64,000 nt of DNA. Source: Pseudomonas mangiferae. Lineage in GTDB: Bacteria; Pseudomonadota; Gammaproteobacteria; Pseudomonadales; Pseudomonadaceae. Positions 48,340 through 58,415 of the stretch are shown here, one piece after another. Within the stretch, counting starts at the first letter, position 1; every line of letters starts with the position of its first letter. The stretch is taken from assembly GCF_007109405.1 (NCBI RefSeq), contig NZ_VJOY01000010.1, positions 1 through 64,000 on the forward strand, read 5' to 3'. The translations under genes were made by a program, and so were the position numbers. The notes beneath the pieces were generated by a model. It worked only from the letters and a program-made list of their open reading frames with translations, was not told the DNA's origin and made no database searches.

Positions 48340-49230
48340 ATGCCCTGGCTCCAGCTGCGACTCGCCATCACCCCTGATCAAGCCGAAGTCTACGAAGATG
48401 TCCTGCTGGAAGCGGGCGCCGTGTCGGTGACGTTCATGGATGCCGAGGACCAGCCGATCTTCGAGCCGGACCTGGGCACCACGCCGCTGTGGCGCAACAC
48501 CCACCTGCTGGCGCTATTCGAAGGCGACACCGACGAAGCCGACCTGCTGCAACGCCTGACCCGCCTCACCGCTGGCGCCGTGCCGGCCTACACCGCCGAG
48601 CGCATCGAGGACCAGGACTGGGAGCGCAGCTGGATGGACGCCTTCCAGCCCATGCGCTTCGGCCAGCGCCTGTGGATCGTGCCCAGTTGGCACGCCGCGC
48701 CGGAACCTGAAGCGGTGAACCTGCTGCTGGACCCGGGCCTGGCATTCGGCACCGGCACCCACCCGACCACCGCGCTCTGCCTGGAATGGCTCGACGGCCA
48801 GCCCCTGGCGGGCTGCCATGTGCTCGACTTCGGCTGTGGCTCGGGCATCCTGGCGATCGCCGCGCTGCTGCTGGGCGCCGAACGCGCCAGCGGCACCGAC
48901 ATCGATCCCCAGGCCCTGGAGGCTTCGCGGGACAACGCCAGCCGCAACGGCATCGACCCCACGCGTTTTCCTGTCTACCTGCCCGACGACCTGCCGCCCG
49001 GCGAGGCCGACGTGGTGGTGGCGAACATCCTCGCCGGCCCGCTGGTGGCCCTGGCCCCGCAGATCACCGAGCGGGTTGCCCCTGGCGGACGCCTGGCGCT
49101 GTCCGGCATCCTCGCCGAACAGGCCGAAGAGGTGCGCGCCGCCTACGCCGAGGCCTTCGACCTCGACCCCACCGCGGAGAAGGACAGCTGGGTCCGGATC
49201 AGTGGCCGGCGCCGCTTGCCGTGCCCGTAG
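48340..49230 (+). CDS. prmA: Ribosomal protein L11 methyltransferase
   Basis: PrmA trimethylates several amines of ribosomal protein L11 with SAM. The 296-residue protein has the N-terminal L11-recognition domain ([20 protein letters not shown]) and the methyltransferase fold with [39 protein letters not shown] and [11 protein letters not shown]. The start at 48340 fits the family length (E. coli 293). It corresponds to PA4850. Confidence 0.96.
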   Translation: MPWLQLRLAITPDQAEVYEDVLLEAGAVSVTFMDAEDQPIFEPDLGTTPLWRNTHLLALFEGDTDEADLLQRLTRLTAGAVPAYTAERIEDQDWERSWMDAFQPMRFGQRLWIVPSWHAAPEPEAVNLLLDPGLAFGTGTHPTTALCLEWLDGQPLAGCHVLDFGCGSGILAIAALLLGAERASGTDIDPQALEASRDNASRNGIDPTRFPVYLPDDLPPGEADVVVANILAGPLVALAPQITERVAPGGRLALSGILAEQAEEVRAAYAEAFDLDPTAEKDSWVRISGRRRLPCP

Positions 49231-49273
49231 ACGCTTACGCTAGACTAGCGCCTCGCTCCGTACGGACCGCCGC

Positions 49274-50668
49274 ATGATCGACAGCTTCGTCACCCAGTGC
49301 CCGAATTGCCGCACCAGTTTCCGGGTGAGTCGCGCCCAGCTGAGCGCGGCCCACGGGGCGGTCCGCTGTGGCGCCTGCCTGCACGTCTACAACGCGGCCC
49401 AGCAGTTGCTCAGCGACGCGGTGTCCGCGGTCCGCCCGCAGACCCGCCAAGTGCTACAGGCAGCGGCCGCCAAGCCTGCACCTGCACCTGCACCTGCACC
49501 TGCACCTGCACCTGCACCGGTTGCGACCGCAGTGCCGACACCCGCGACTCCGACTCCGACTCCGACTCCGACTCCGACTCCGACTCCGACTCCGACTCCG
49601 ACTCCAAGGCTGGTGGAGGACGCTGGCAAGGGCAAGCCAGGCGGCAAGCCGGATACCCTGTGGATCCACGACGACCTGGACCTGGACAGCCTGGACCTGG
49701 ACGAGGAACTGGCCAAGCTGGAGCGGGAAGAGCTGCAGCTGTCCCAGGAATTCCTCGCCCTCGAACGCGCGCCCCTGGCCGCCGACCGCCTGCTGGGTCA
49801 GCGCGACGATGCGCCGGATCGTCACGACGAACGCTGGGCCGAGGCGCTGCTGCAGGAAGAAACCCGCCGTCCCGTACCACCTCGTCCCCTGCCGGGGCCG
49901 ATACCGGTGAAAGTGGAGCCGTCCCCACCGGTACCGGTACAGACGCCCCCCGCGCCGCTGGTCGCAACCCGCGTGGAGCCGGAACGCCTGGAGCCCGTGG
50001 CCCGGATCGAAAAGCTCGCCCCGCTGCCCGTCTTGCGGGCGGAGCCGGACGACGAGGACGACGTCGACACGCCGGTCTCCGCGCCGGCGCCCAGCCGGCC
50101 GCGCCACGAGCCGGCGCTGCGGGATGAAGGGTTGCGGACCCTGAGCGAGGAGCCACTGCACCTGGACTGGCAGCAGCCGAAGAAGCCCTGGGGCCGCTGG
50201 ATCGCCTGGACGCTGGTCAACCTGCTGGCCCTGGCGGCACTGGGCGGGCAATACGTCTGGTACCACTTCGGCGAACTGGCCCGCCAGGACCAGTACCGCC
50301 CCTGGTTCGAGCAGATCTGCCCGGAGATCGGTTGCCAGCTGCCGTCCCGGGTGGACATCGAGCTGATCAAGAGCAGCAACCTGGTGGTGCGCAGCCATCC
50401 GGAATTCAGCGGCGCCCTGGTGGTGGACGCGATCCTCTACAATCGCGCGTCCTTCGCCCAGCCATTCCCGCTGCTGGAACTGCGCTTCGCCGACCTGAAC
50501 GGCCAGTTGCTGGCCAGTCGCCGCTTCAAGCCCGGCGAGTACCTGGGCGGCGAACTGGCCGGCCAGACGGAAATGCCCCCGCAGACGCCCATCCACATCT
50601 CCCTGGACATCCTCGACCCAGGCGCCCGGGCGGTGAACTACAGCCTCAGCTTCCACTCCCCGGACTAG
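49274..50668 (+). CDS. DUF3426 / zinc-ribbon membrane protein with hexanucleotide repeats
   Basis: This 464-residue protein has an N-terminal MJ0042-type zinc ribbon (Cys9, Cys12, Cys32, Cys35 in TQCPNCRTSF and VRCGACLHVY), then a long low-complexity linker including (Pro-Ala)7 and (Thr-Pro)9 runs, an acidic region, one membrane helix (about 305-327, WIAWTLVNLLALAALGGQYVW) and a C-terminal DUF3426 domain facing the periplasm (EFSGALVVDAILYNRA, GEYLGGELAGQTEMPP). Function is unknown. The repeats keep frame because their unit is six bases. Position matches PA4851/PA4852. Confidence 0.84.
   Translation: MIDSFVTQCPNCRTSFRVSRAQLSAAHGAVRCGACLHVYNAAQQLLSDAVSAVRPQTRQVLQAAAAKPAPAPAPAPAPAPAPVATAVPTPATPTPTPTPTPTPTPTPTPTPRLVEDAGKGKPGGKPDTLWIHDDLDLDSLDLDEELAKLEREELQLSQEFLALERAPLAADRLLGQRDDAPDRHDERWAEALLQEETRRPVPPRPLPGPIPVKVEPSPPVPVQTPPAPLVATRVEPERLEPVARIEKLAPLPVLRAEPDDEDDVDTPVSAPAPSRPRHEPALRDEGLRTLSEEPLHLDWQQPKKPWGRWIAWTLVNLLALAALGGQYVWYHFGELARQDQYRPWFEQICPEIGCQLPSRVDIELIKSSNLVVRSHPEFSGALVVDAILYNRASFAQPFPLLELRFADLNGQLLASRRFKPGEYLGGELAGQTEMPPQTPIHISLDILDPGARAVNYSLSFHSPD
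49475..49516. repeat. Seven tandem CCTGCA hexamers
   Basis: Seven perfect copies of CCTGCA encode alternating Pro-Ala in the DUF3426 linker. Gain or loss of units would keep the reading frame. Confidence 0.95.
49547..49600. repeat. Nine tandem ACTCCG hexamers
   Basis: Nine perfect copies of ACTCCG (a partial copy ACTCC follows) encode alternating Thr-Pro in the same linker, 30 bp after the CCTGCA array. Confidence 0.95.
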
Positions 50669-50847
50669 TCCTCCGGCACCCGCGCGAGCAGCTCGCGGAC
50701 GGCGACCCGACCGTTCGCGATAAGCAAATCGCTGTTCAGAATTTGTTCAGATCGCGCTTTATCCGGTCATCCGGAGCGGGTATCATGCCCACCCTTTTTC
50801 GAACACCCGACCTCTTCCGAGCAGGCCCCCACAGGCAGGGAAAACCC
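50669..50847 (+). promoter_or_regulatory. dusB-fis upstream region
   Basis: This 179-bp gap upstream of dusB contains an A+T-richer patch (about 50718-50770) and a TATCAT hexamer at 50781-50786 that may serve as the -10 of the dusB-fis promoter. In E. coli this promoter is growth-rate controlled; here that is only an analogy. Confidence 0.35.
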
Positions 50848-51843
50848 ATGTCGGCGCTAAGCATTGGCCCTTACGCGTTGCCCAATCCGGTGATCCTCGC
50901 GCCCATGGCGGGTGTCACCGACCGTCCGTTCCGCCAGCTCTGCCGTCGCCTCGGCGCCGGCCTGGTGGTGTCGGAAATGGTCACCAGCGACGTACGCCTG
51001 TGGAACACCCGCAAGTCGAGCCTGCGCCTGCTGCATGCGGGCGACCCGGAGCCGCGCTCGGTGCAGATCGCCGGCGGCGACCCGCAGATGCTCGCCGAGG
51101 CAGCCCGGGCCAACGTCGACCTGGGCGCGCAGATCATCGACGTCAACATGGGCTGCCCGGCGAAGAAGGTCTGCAACAAGGCCGCGGGGTCGGCCCTGAT
51201 GAAGGACGAGAAACTGGTGGCGGACATCCTCGAAGCGGTGGTCGGCGCGGTGGACGTGCCGGTGACCCTGAAGATCCGCACCGGCTGGGACCGGCAGAAC
51301 CGCAATGGCCTGGCCGTCGCACGCATCGCCGAGGGCTCGGGCATCCAGGCCCTGGCGGTGCATGGCCGGACCCGCGCCGACCTCTACACCGGGGAGGCGG
51401 AGTACGACAGCATCGCCGCGATCAAGCAGGCGCTGACGATTCCGGTGTTCGCCAACGGCGACATCGACTCACCGCGCAAGGCCGCGCAGGTCCTCGCCGC
51501 CACCGGCGCCGACGGACTGCTGATCGGCCGCGCGGCACAAGGACGACCGTGGATCTTCCGCGAGATCGTCCATTACCTGGCGACCGGCGAGCAGTTGCCG
51601 GCGCCGGAACTGAAGGAAGTGGAAGGCATCTTGCTGGAGCACCTGGCGGCGCTGCACGACTTCTATGGCGACGTAATGGGCGTGCGGATCGCCCGTAAGC
51701 ACGTCGGCTGGTACTTGGCGACGCTACCCGGCGCCAGGGAGTTCCGCGCCCGCTTCAACCGCCTGGAAGAACAAGACGCACAGGACGCCAGCATCCGGCA
51801 GTTCTTCGCCGAATGCTATGACAACCAAGGGGTGGCCGCATGA
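50848..51843 (+). CDS. dusB: tRNA-dihydrouridine synthase B
   Basis: DusB is an FMN enzyme reducing uridine to dihydrouridine in tRNA. The 331-residue protein has [40 protein letters not shown] (with the catalytic Cys), [12 protein letters not shown] and [15 protein letters not shown]. The ATG at 50848 starts [19 protein letters not shown] as in the family; an earlier ATG at 50785 is possible but less likely. Its 3' end overlaps the fis start by 4 nt (ATGA), the usual dusB-fis operon. Confidence 0.95.
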   Translation: MSALSIGPYALPNPVILAPMAGVTDRPFRQLCRRLGAGLVVSEMVTSDVRLWNTRKSSLRLLHAGDPEPRSVQIAGGDPQMLAEAARANVDLGAQIIDVNMGCPAKKVCNKAAGSALMKDEKLVADILEAVVGAVDVPVTLKIRTGWDRQNRNGLAVARIAEGSGIQALAVHGRTRADLYTGEAEYDSIAAIKQALTIPVFANGDIDSPRKAAQVLAATGADGLLIGRAAQGRPWIFREIVHYLATGEQLPAPELKEVEGILLEHLAALHDFYGDVMGVRIARKHVGWYLATLPGAREFRARFNRLEEQDAQDASIRQFFAECYDNQGVAA

Positions 51844-52160
51844 CGATGATCAGCGAGAATTTTTTTGATGGGGCAGCATCCGTGAGCGACAACGCCAATC
51901 TGAAGCAACACCTGAATGCGCCGAGCGCCGAGGGCTGGACCCTGCGCGGCAGCGTGGAGAAGGCGCTGCACAATTACTTCGCCCATCTCGAGGGCGCCGA
52001 CGTGACCGACGTGTACAACCTCGTGCTCTCCGAAGTCGAGGCGCCCCTGCTGGAAAGCGTGATGAACTACGTCAAGGGCAACCAGACCAAAGCCTCCGAG
52101 CTGCTGGGCCTGAACCGCGGCACCCTGCGCAAGAAGCTCAAGCAGTACGACCTGCTCTAA
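51840..52160 (+). CDS. fis: DNA-binding protein Fis
   Basis: This 106-residue nucleoid protein bends DNA and regulates rRNA and many other genes. The C-terminal helix-turn-helix is present as [28 protein letters not shown], in which the last two helices match all Fis proteins. The N-terminal arm precedes [14 protein letters not shown]. Two ATG codons (51840, 51846) are possible; the first overlaps dusB. The position corresponds to PA4853. Confidence 0.95.
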   Translation: MTMISENFFDGAASVSDNANLKQHLNAPSAEGWTLRGSVEKALHNYFAHLEGADVTDVYNLVLSEVEAPLLESVMNYVKGNQTKASELLGLNRGTLRKKLKQYDLL

Positions 52161-52163
52161 CCG

Positions 52164-52182
52164 CGGCGGCGGGCCGCGGACC
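52164..52182 (+). terminator. GC hairpin after fis
   Basis: CCGCGG...CCGCGG (6-bp stem, 7-nt loop) immediately follows the fis stop. There is no T-run, so termination is uncertain. Confidence 0.35.
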
Positions 52183-52248
52183 GGGGCAGCGCGTCGAGCG
52201 GTCCGGGTCGGGGCCCGCGGCCTGTAGCCTGCAGCCCTAGGAATTGCA

Positions 52249-53856
52249 ATGACCGACCAGACCCTTCGCCTCCCCGTCCGCCGCGCCCTGATCAGCGTTT
52301 CCGACAAGACCGGCGTCCTCGACTTCGCCCGCGCCCTGCGCGCCCTGGGCGTGGAAATCCTGTCCACCGGCGGCACCTACAAGCTGCTCCGGGAACACGC
52401 GATCGACGCGGTGGAAGTCGCCGACCACACTGGCTTCCCGGAGATGATGGACGGTCGGGTGAAGACCCTGCATCCGAAGATCCACGGCGGCATCCTCGGC
52501 CGCCGCGATCAGGACGGCGAGGTCATGGCCCGGCACGGCATCGCCCCCATCGACCTGGTAGCGGTCAACCTCTATCCCTTCGAGGCCACGGTGACCCGCC
52601 CCGACTGCGACCTGGCCAGCGCCATCGAGAACATCGACATCGGCGGCCCGACCATGGTCCGGTCGGCGGCGAAGAACCACAAGGACGTCGCCATCGTGGT
52701 CAACACTGGCGATTACGCCGACGTCATCGCCAGCCTGCAGGCGGGTGGCCTGACCTACGCCCAGCGCTTCGACCTGGCGCTCAAGGCCTTCGAGCACACC
52801 GCCGCCTACGACGGCATGATCGCCAACTACCTGGGCACCATCGACCAGGCTCGCGACACTCTGGGCACCGCCGAGCGCGGCGCCTTCCCGCGAACCTTCA
52901 ACACCCAGTTCGTCAAGGCCCAGGAAATGCGCTACGGCGAGAACCCGCACCAGCAGGCGGCGTTCTACGTGGAGGCACGCACGGGTGAGGCCAGCGTGTC
53001 CACCGCTGTGCAGTTGCAGGGCAAGGAACTGTCCTTCAATAACGTCGCCGACACCGACGCCGCCCTGGAATGCGTGAAGAGCTTCGTCAAGCCGGCCTGC
53101 GTCATCGTCAAGCACGCCAACCCCTGCGGCGTCGCCGTGGTGCCGGAGCAGGACGGCGGCATCCGCAAGGCCTACGACCTGGCCTATGCCACCGACAGCG
53201 AGTCGGCGTTCGGCGGCATCATCGCCTTCAACCGCGAGCTGGACGGCGAGACCGCCCGGGCCATCGTCGAGCGCCAGTTCGTCGAAGTGATCATCGCCCC
53301 GAAAGTCTCCGCCGAGGCTCGCGAAGTGGTGGCCGCCAAGGCCAACGTACGCCTGCTGGAATGCGGCGAGTGGCTGGCCGAACGCGCCGCGGGCTGGGAC
53401 TTCAAGCGGGTCAATGGCGGCCTGCTGGTGCAGAGCCGCGACACCGGCATGATCACCGAGGCGGACCTCAAGGTGGTGACCAAGCGCGCGCCCACCGAGC
53501 AGGAAATCCACGACCTGGTGTTCGCCTGGAAAGTGGCGAAGTTCGTCAAGTCCAACGCCATCGTCTACGCCCGAAACCGCCAGACCGTGGGCGTCGGTGC
53601 CGGCCAGATGAGCCGGGTCAACTCCGCGCGCATCGCCGCCATCAAGGCCGAGCACGCGGGCCTCGAGGTGAAGGGCGCGGTAATGGCCTCTGATGCCTTC
53701 TTCCCGTTCCGCGACGGTATCGACAACGCCGCCCAGGCAGGCATCACCGCAGTGATCCAGCCCGGCGGTTCGATGCGCGACAACGAAGTGATCGCCGCGG
53801 CAGACGAGGCGGATATCGCCATGGTGTTCACCGGGATGCGTCATTTCCGCCACTGA
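52249..53856 (+). CDS. purH: Bifunctional AICAR transformylase / IMP cyclohydrolase
   Basis: PurH performs the last two steps of purine synthesis to IMP. The 535-residue protein has the N-terminal MGS-like cyclohydrolase domain ([53 protein letters not shown]) and the C-terminal AICAR transformylase with [15 protein letters not shown]-like ([11 protein letters not shown]), [13 protein letters not shown] (catalytic Lys-His) and [16 protein letters not shown]. The ribosome binding site is AGGAAT. purD follows after a 209-bp gap. Confidence 0.97.
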   Translation: MTDQTLRLPVRRALISVSDKTGVLDFARALRALGVEILSTGGTYKLLREHAIDAVEVADHTGFPEMMDGRVKTLHPKIHGGILGRRDQDGEVMARHGIAPIDLVAVNLYPFEATVTRPDCDLASAIENIDIGGPTMVRSAAKNHKDVAIVVNTGDYADVIASLQAGGLTYAQRFDLALKAFEHTAAYDGMIANYLGTIDQARDTLGTAERGAFPRTFNTQFVKAQEMRYGENPHQQAAFYVEARTGEASVSTAVQLQGKELSFNNVADTDAALECVKSFVKPACVIVKHANPCGVAVVPEQDGGIRKAYDLAYATDSESAFGGIIAFNRELDGETARAIVERQFVEVIIAPKVSAEAREVVAAKANVRLLECGEWLAERAAGWDFKRVNGGLLVQSRDTGMITEADLKVVTKRAPTEQEIHDLVFAWKVAKFVKSNAIVYARNRQTVGVGAGQMSRVNSARIAAIKAEHAGLEVKGAVMASDAFFPFRDGIDNAAQAGITAVIQPGGSMRDNEVIAAADEADIAMVFTGMRHFRH

Positions 53857-54002
53857 GTGATACGGGCGCGCTAAGCGGGAATCTGCGGCGGCGCCTGGCC
53901 CAGCGGCTCGTGGCTAGAAGGCCGCGCCGCCCGGGCTGGAGCCTTGCGCCGGCCCTCCCCAGCGCCCCCGAAACCCGTCGTAGACGATCCGCAGCTTCGT
54001 AG

Positions 54003-54028
54003 GGTGGATGACGCACCCGTCATCCACC
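54003..54028. repeat. GTAGGGTGGA-type hairpin repeat upstream of purD
   Basis: A perfect 11-bp stem GGTGGATGACG/CGTCATCCACC with a 4-nt loop, introduced by CGTAG, lies 38 bp before purD. The same CGTAGGGTGGA lead and stem plan recur in the array between ureB and ureC, so this is a single copy of a dispersed repeat. It could affect readthrough from purH into purD. Confidence 0.7.
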
Positions 54029-54065
54029 GTTCGGGCAGACAGCCCGCCTCCTCAAGGAGAACACA

Positions 54066-55355
54066 ATGAACGTACTCATCATCGGCAGCGGTGGCCGCGA
54101 ACACGCCCTGGCCTGGAAAGTGGCCCAGGACCCGCGCGTCGAGAAGGTCTTCGTCGCCCCCGGCAACGCCGGCACCGCCACCGAGCCCAAGTGCGAGAAC
54201 GTGGCCATCGACGTACTGGCCCTCGAGCAGTTGGCCGACTTCGCCGCGCAACACGTGCAGCTGACCATCGTCGGCCCCGAGGCGCCGCTGGTGAAGGGCG
54301 TGGTCGACTTGTTCCGGTCGCGCGGTCTGGACTGCTTCGGTCCCACCGCCGGCGCCGCCCAGCTGGAAGGCTCCAAGGCCTTTACCAAGGATTTCCTGGC
54401 CCGCCACGCCATCCCCACCGCGGCCTACCGCAACTTCACCGAGGTGGAGCCGGCCCTCGCCTACCTGCGCGAGCAGGGTGCGCCCATCGTCATCAAGGCG
54501 GATGGCCTGGCCGCCGGCAAGGGCGTGATCGTCGCCATGGCCCTGGCCGAAGCCGAGGACGCGGTGCGCGACATGCTGGCCGGCAATGCCTTTGGCGACG
54601 CGGGCTCGCGGGTGGTTATCGAGGAATTCCTGGACGGCGAGGAAGCCAGCTTCATCGTCATGGTGGACGGCGAGAACGTCCTGCCCATGGCCACCAGCCA
54701 GGACCACAAGCGCGTCGGCGACGGCGACAGCGGCCCCAACACCGGCGGCATGGGCGCCTACTCGCCGGCCCCGGTGGTCACCCCTGCGGTGCACCAGCGG
54801 GTGATGGACGAGGTGATCTGGCCGACGGTCCGCGGCATGGCCGCCGAGGGCAACACCTACACCGGCTTCCTCTACGCCGGCCTGATGATCGACGCCCAGG
54901 GCGCGCCCAAGGTCATCGAATTCAATTGCCGCTTCGGCGACCCGGAAACCCAGCCGGTGATGCTGCGCCTGCAATCGAGCCTGGTGCTGCTGGTGGAGGC
55001 CGCCCTGGCGAAGGCGCTGGACAAGGTCGAGGCCCAGTGGGACCCGCGCCCGACCGTGGGCGTGGTGCTCGCTGCCGGCGGTTATCCCGGCGACTACGCC
55101 AAGGGGGCGGTGATCTCCGGCCTGGACGCAGCGGCGAAGATCGACGGCAAGGTGTTCCATGCAGGCACCGCGCTGAAGGACGGCCAGGTCGTCACCAGCG
55201 GCGGCCGCGTGCTGTGCGCCACGGCCATCGGCCCGAGCGTGTCCAGTGCCCAGCAGCAGGCCTACCGCGTGGCCGAGCAGATCGGTTGGGACGGCATGTT
55301 CTACCGCAGCGACATCGGCTACCGGGCCATCGCACGCGAGCGGGACGACCGCTGA
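54066..55355 (+). CDS. purD: Phosphoribosylamine-glycine ligase
   Basis: PurD (GAR synthetase) joins glycine to phosphoribosylamine with ATP. The 429-residue protein starts MNVLIIGSGGREHALAWKVA and contains FVAPGNAGTA, the ATP-grasp loop VIKADGLAAGKGVIVA, ATSQDHKRVGDGDSGPNTGG and IEFNCRFGDPETQP. The ribosome binding site AAGGAG is 7-8 nt upstream. Linked with purH as in P. aeruginosa (PA4854-PA4855). Confidence 0.97.
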   Translation: MNVLIIGSGGREHALAWKVAQDPRVEKVFVAPGNAGTATEPKCENVAIDVLALEQLADFAAQHVQLTIVGPEAPLVKGVVDLFRSRGLDCFGPTAGAAQLEGSKAFTKDFLARHAIPTAAYRNFTEVEPALAYLREQGAPIVIKADGLAAGKGVIVAMALAEAEDAVRDMLAGNAFGDAGSRVVIEEFLDGEEASFIVMVDGENVLPMATSQDHKRVGDGDSGPNTGGMGAYSPAPVVTPAVHQRVMDEVIWPTVRGMAAEGNTYTGFLYAGLMIDAQGAPKVIEFNCRFGDPETQPVMLRLQSSLVLLVEAALAKALDKVEAQWDPRPTVGVVLAAGGYPGDYAKGAVISGLDAAAKIDGKVFHAGTALKDGQVVTSGGRVLCATAIGPSVSSAQQQAYRVAEQIGWDGMFYRSDIGYRAIARERDDR

Positions 55356-55482
55356 GCGGCACGCGCCGGGAGGGGGATTTCATCGTAAAGATCGGGTAAA
55401 CCCCTTCCCGGCGTTCGCCACATCGGGCACTGTGTGGCGATAGCCGGACGCCCGTGCCGCCCGCCGGAAGCGCCGGCCGCCT

Positions 55483-55518
55483 TTGACATATTCTCCGTGC
55501 GAATGGCTTGGCTATAAT
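55483..55518 (+). promoter_or_regulatory. Candidate retS promoter elements
   Basis: A perfect TTGACA (55483-55488) and a perfect TATAAT (55513-55518) occur upstream of retS, but 24 bp apart instead of about 17. The -10 box is plausible, 28 bp before the start codon; the -35 may be fortuitous or the spacing unusual. Confidence 0.4.
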
Positions 55519-55546
55519 CCGGCCACTCACCTGAAGGGACTTGCTC

Positions 55547-58342
55547 GTGCGTCGGCTCAGGATTGCCATCGGTTTTCTCGTCAGTGCCATGCTGGCCACG
55601 CTCGTTTGCCTGGCACCGGCACACGCCGCCGACCACCCGCCCTGGGAACTGCTGATCGACCACGACGGCAGCCTGCGGCTCGCCGACATCCGCACCGCCC
55701 GCTACCAGTCCCAGTTCGCTCCCGTCGGCCTCGACCAGCTCTACCTCGCCGGCGGCAAGCAGGCGCTGTGGCTGCACTACCGCCTTCCTCCCCAGGACCG
55801 CGAGCAGGTCCTGCGGCTGTTCGCCCCCTACCTGGCCTACGTCGATCTCTACGTGATGCGCGGCGAGGAGCTGCTGGAGCAGACCCACACCGGCAGCCGC
55901 CTGCCGTTCGCCAGCCGCCCGCTCCCCAGCCGCGATTTCCTCCTGCCGCTGCCGCCCTCCGAAGCGCTGCTGGACGTCTACCTGCGCCTGGCCTCGGAGC
56001 AACCGCTACGGCCCGGCCTCAGCCTGCAGCCGGCCACCGAACTCGCCGCCAACGACAGCCGCTCGCTGCTGTTCGGCCTGCTGCTGGGGGCCATCGGCAT
56101 GCTGATGGTCTACAACCTGTTCCGCTTCAGCCGGGCCCGTGCCAGCAGCGGCCTCTGGCTGGTGGGCATCCAGGGCTGCCTGATGGCCGCCGCGCTGAGC
56201 ATGCTGGGGGTGCTGTCGCCCTGGCTGGGCAACTGGCAGATGCTGCAGCCCCACATCACCCATCTGGCGATCCTGCTGTCCATCGTCTGCGCCATGGGCT
56301 TCACCGTCAGCTTCTTCGACACCGAGACCGCCAAGGGCAGCCTGGCGCGGTTGCTGGCTGGCGAGCTGCTGGTGGCGGCCCTGGTGGGCGCGGTGCTGCT
56401 GCTGGGCACCGGGCTGCGTACCACCCAACTGGTCTACCTCTTGGCCGCGGTGACCGGCCTGAGCATCCTGCTGGTGGCGCTGCGCCAATGGCGGCGCGGC
56501 TACACCCCGGCGCGGCTGTTCTGCCTGGCCATGACGCTGTTCTGCGCCAGCGTGTTCGGCGCCCTGCCGGCGCTGTTCGGCTACTGGAAGGCGCAGCCGG
56601 AGTGGTTGGCCTTCGGCCTGCTCAGCGCCTGCGTGGTGAGCGGTTTCCTCATGAGCCTGGCCCTGAGCGAGCGCCAGCGGCGCATCGTCCAGGAGCGCTT
56701 CAGTGCCAGCCGCGAACTGGCCGCCAGCTCCGCCGAGCTCAAGGCCAAGGCGGACTTCCTGGCGAAGATCAGCCATGAAATCCGCACCCCCATGAACGGC
56801 GTGCTGGGGATGACCGAGCTGCTTCTGGGCACCCAGCTGTCCACCAAGCAGCGGGACTACGTGCAGACCATCCACAGCGCCGGCAACGAGCTGCTCACCC
56901 TGATCAACGAAATCCTCGACATCTCCAAGCTGGAGTCCGGGCAGATCGAGCTGGACGATGTGCAGTTCGACCTCAACGGCCTGATCGAGGACTGCCTGGA
57001 CATCTTCCGCGCCAAGGCCGAGCAACAGAAAGTGGAGCTGATCAGCTTCATGCAGCCCCAGGTGCCGCGGGTCATCAGTGGCGACCCGACGCGCCTGCGC
57101 CAGGCGGTGCTGAGCCTGCTGGACAACGCGTTCAAGCAGACCGACGAGGGCGAGATCCTGCTGGTGGTGGCCCTGGAGTCCGGCACCGGCCCGCAGTCGC
57201 GCCTGCGCATCGCGGTGCAGGACAGCGGCCAGCCGATGCTCCCCGGGGAGCGCGACGCCCTGCTCAACGCCGAGCTACACAGCAAGGACTTCCTCGCCGC
57301 CACCAAGCTGGGCGGTCGCCTCGGGCTGATCATCGCCCGCCAACTGGTGCGGCTGATGCACGGGGAGTTCGGCATCCAGACCAACGGCTCCCTGGGCTCC
57401 ACCCTGTGGCTGAGCCTGCCCCTGGACAGCGAGCGCCTGGAACACCCCACCGCCGACCTGGATAGCCCGCTGCAGGGCACGCGGCTGCTGGTGGTGGACG
57501 ACAACGAGACCTGCCGCAAGGTGCTGGTGCAACAATGCAACGCCTGGGGCGTGCAGGTGAGCGCGGTGTCCTCGGGCAAGGAAGCACTGGCGCTGCTGCG
57601 CACCAAGGCGCACCTGCGGGAATACTTCGATGTGGTGCTGCTGGATCAGGACATGCCCGGCATGACCGGCATGCAGCTGGCCACCCGGGTGAAGGAAGAC
57701 CCCAGCCTCAACCACGACATCCTGCTGATCATGCTCACCGGGATCAGCAACGCCCCGGGCAAGGTGGTGGCGCGCAACGCCGGGATCAAGCGCATCCTCG
57801 CCAAGCCGGTGGCCGGCTATACCCTCAAGACCACCCTCGCCGACGAACTGGCGCAGCGCAAGAACGGTGGCACCGCGCGAGTCGCCCAGCCGGTGGTGAG
57901 TACGCCCCTGAGCGTGCCGCCGGACTTCCGCATCCTGGTGGCCGAGGACAACAGCATTTCCACCAAGGTGATCCGCGGCATGCTGAGCAAGCTGAGCCTG
58001 CAGCCGGACACCGCCAGCAACGGCGAGGAAGCCCTGGAGGCGATGAAGGCCACCGCCTACGACCTGGTGCTGATGGACTGCGAGATGCCGATCCTCGACG
58101 GCTTCACCGCCACCGAGCGGCTGCGCGAATGGGAAGCCGAGGAGCAGCGCCGGCGCACGCCGGTGGTGGCCCTCACCGCCCACATCCTCTCTGAGCACAA
58201 GGAACGCACCCGGGAAGTGGGCATGGACGGCCACATGTCCAAGCCGGTGGAACTGTCCCAGCTGCGGGAACTGATCGAGTACTGGGTGGCGCAGAAGGAA
58301 GCCCGTCGCGTACCCAGCGCCAGCGACCCCCTGCCCACCTGA
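55547..58342 (+). CDS. retS: Hybrid sensor kinase RetS
   Basis: RetS restrains GacS signalling and so sets the switch between acute (motile) and sessile (biofilm, T6SS) behaviour. The 931-residue protein has a signal peptide (ends AHA), a periplasmic 7TMR-DISMED2 domain (about 28-165), seven membrane helices (about 170-370), a histidine kinase domain with the H box AKISHEIRTPMNGVLGM (His410), and two receivers (VVLLDQDMPGM; LVLMDCEMPIL). This order is specific to RetS. The start is GTG at 55547 with AAGGGA upstream; a TTG two codons earlier is an alternative. Confidence 0.95.
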   Translation: MRRLRIAIGFLVSAMLATLVCLAPAHAADHPPWELLIDHDGSLRLADIRTARYQSQFAPVGLDQLYLAGGKQALWLHYRLPPQDREQVLRLFAPYLAYVDLYVMRGEELLEQTHTGSRLPFASRPLPSRDFLLPLPPSEALLDVYLRLASEQPLRPGLSLQPATELAANDSRSLLFGLLLGAIGMLMVYNLFRFSRARASSGLWLVGIQGCLMAAALSMLGVLSPWLGNWQMLQPHITHLAILLSIVCAMGFTVSFFDTETAKGSLARLLAGELLVAALVGAVLLLGTGLRTTQLVYLLAAVTGLSILLVALRQWRRGYTPARLFCLAMTLFCASVFGALPALFGYWKAQPEWLAFGLLSACVVSGFLMSLALSERQRRIVQERFSASRELAASSAELKAKADFLAKISHEIRTPMNGVLGMTELLLGTQLSTKQRDYVQTIHSAGNELLTLINEILDISKLESGQIELDDVQFDLNGLIEDCLDIFRAKAEQQKVELISFMQPQVPRVISGDPTRLRQAVLSLLDNAFKQTDEGEILLVVALESGTGPQSRLRIAVQDSGQPMLPGERDALLNAELHSKDFLAATKLGGRLGLIIARQLVRLMHGEFGIQTNGSLGSTLWLSLPLDSERLEHPTADLDSPLQGTRLLVVDDNETCRKVLVQQCNAWGVQVSAVSSGKEALALLRTKAHLREYFDVVLLDQDMPGMTGMQLATRVKEDPSLNHDILLIMLTGISNAPGKVVARNAGIKRILAKPVAGYTLKTTLADELAQRKNGGTARVAQPVVSTPLSVPPDFRILVAEDNSISTKVIRGMLSKLSLQPDTASNGEEALEAMKATAYDLVLMDCEMPILDGFTATERLREWEAEEQRRRTPVVALTAHILSEHKERTREVGMDGHMSKPVELSQLRELIEYWVAQKEARRVPSASDPLPT

Positions 58343-58415
58343 GCCCCGGCCGTCCCGCGACGGCACCCGCCAATCCTCCTACAATGGCCCGCACCGTCCC
58401 CGCGAGCGTCCGTCC

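Noticed and set aside
49475-49606. Hexamer arrays considered as binding-site iterons or CRISPR
   Set aside because: They are in frame inside a coding gene and encode Pro-Ala and Thr-Pro linkers; simple slippage repeats explain them.
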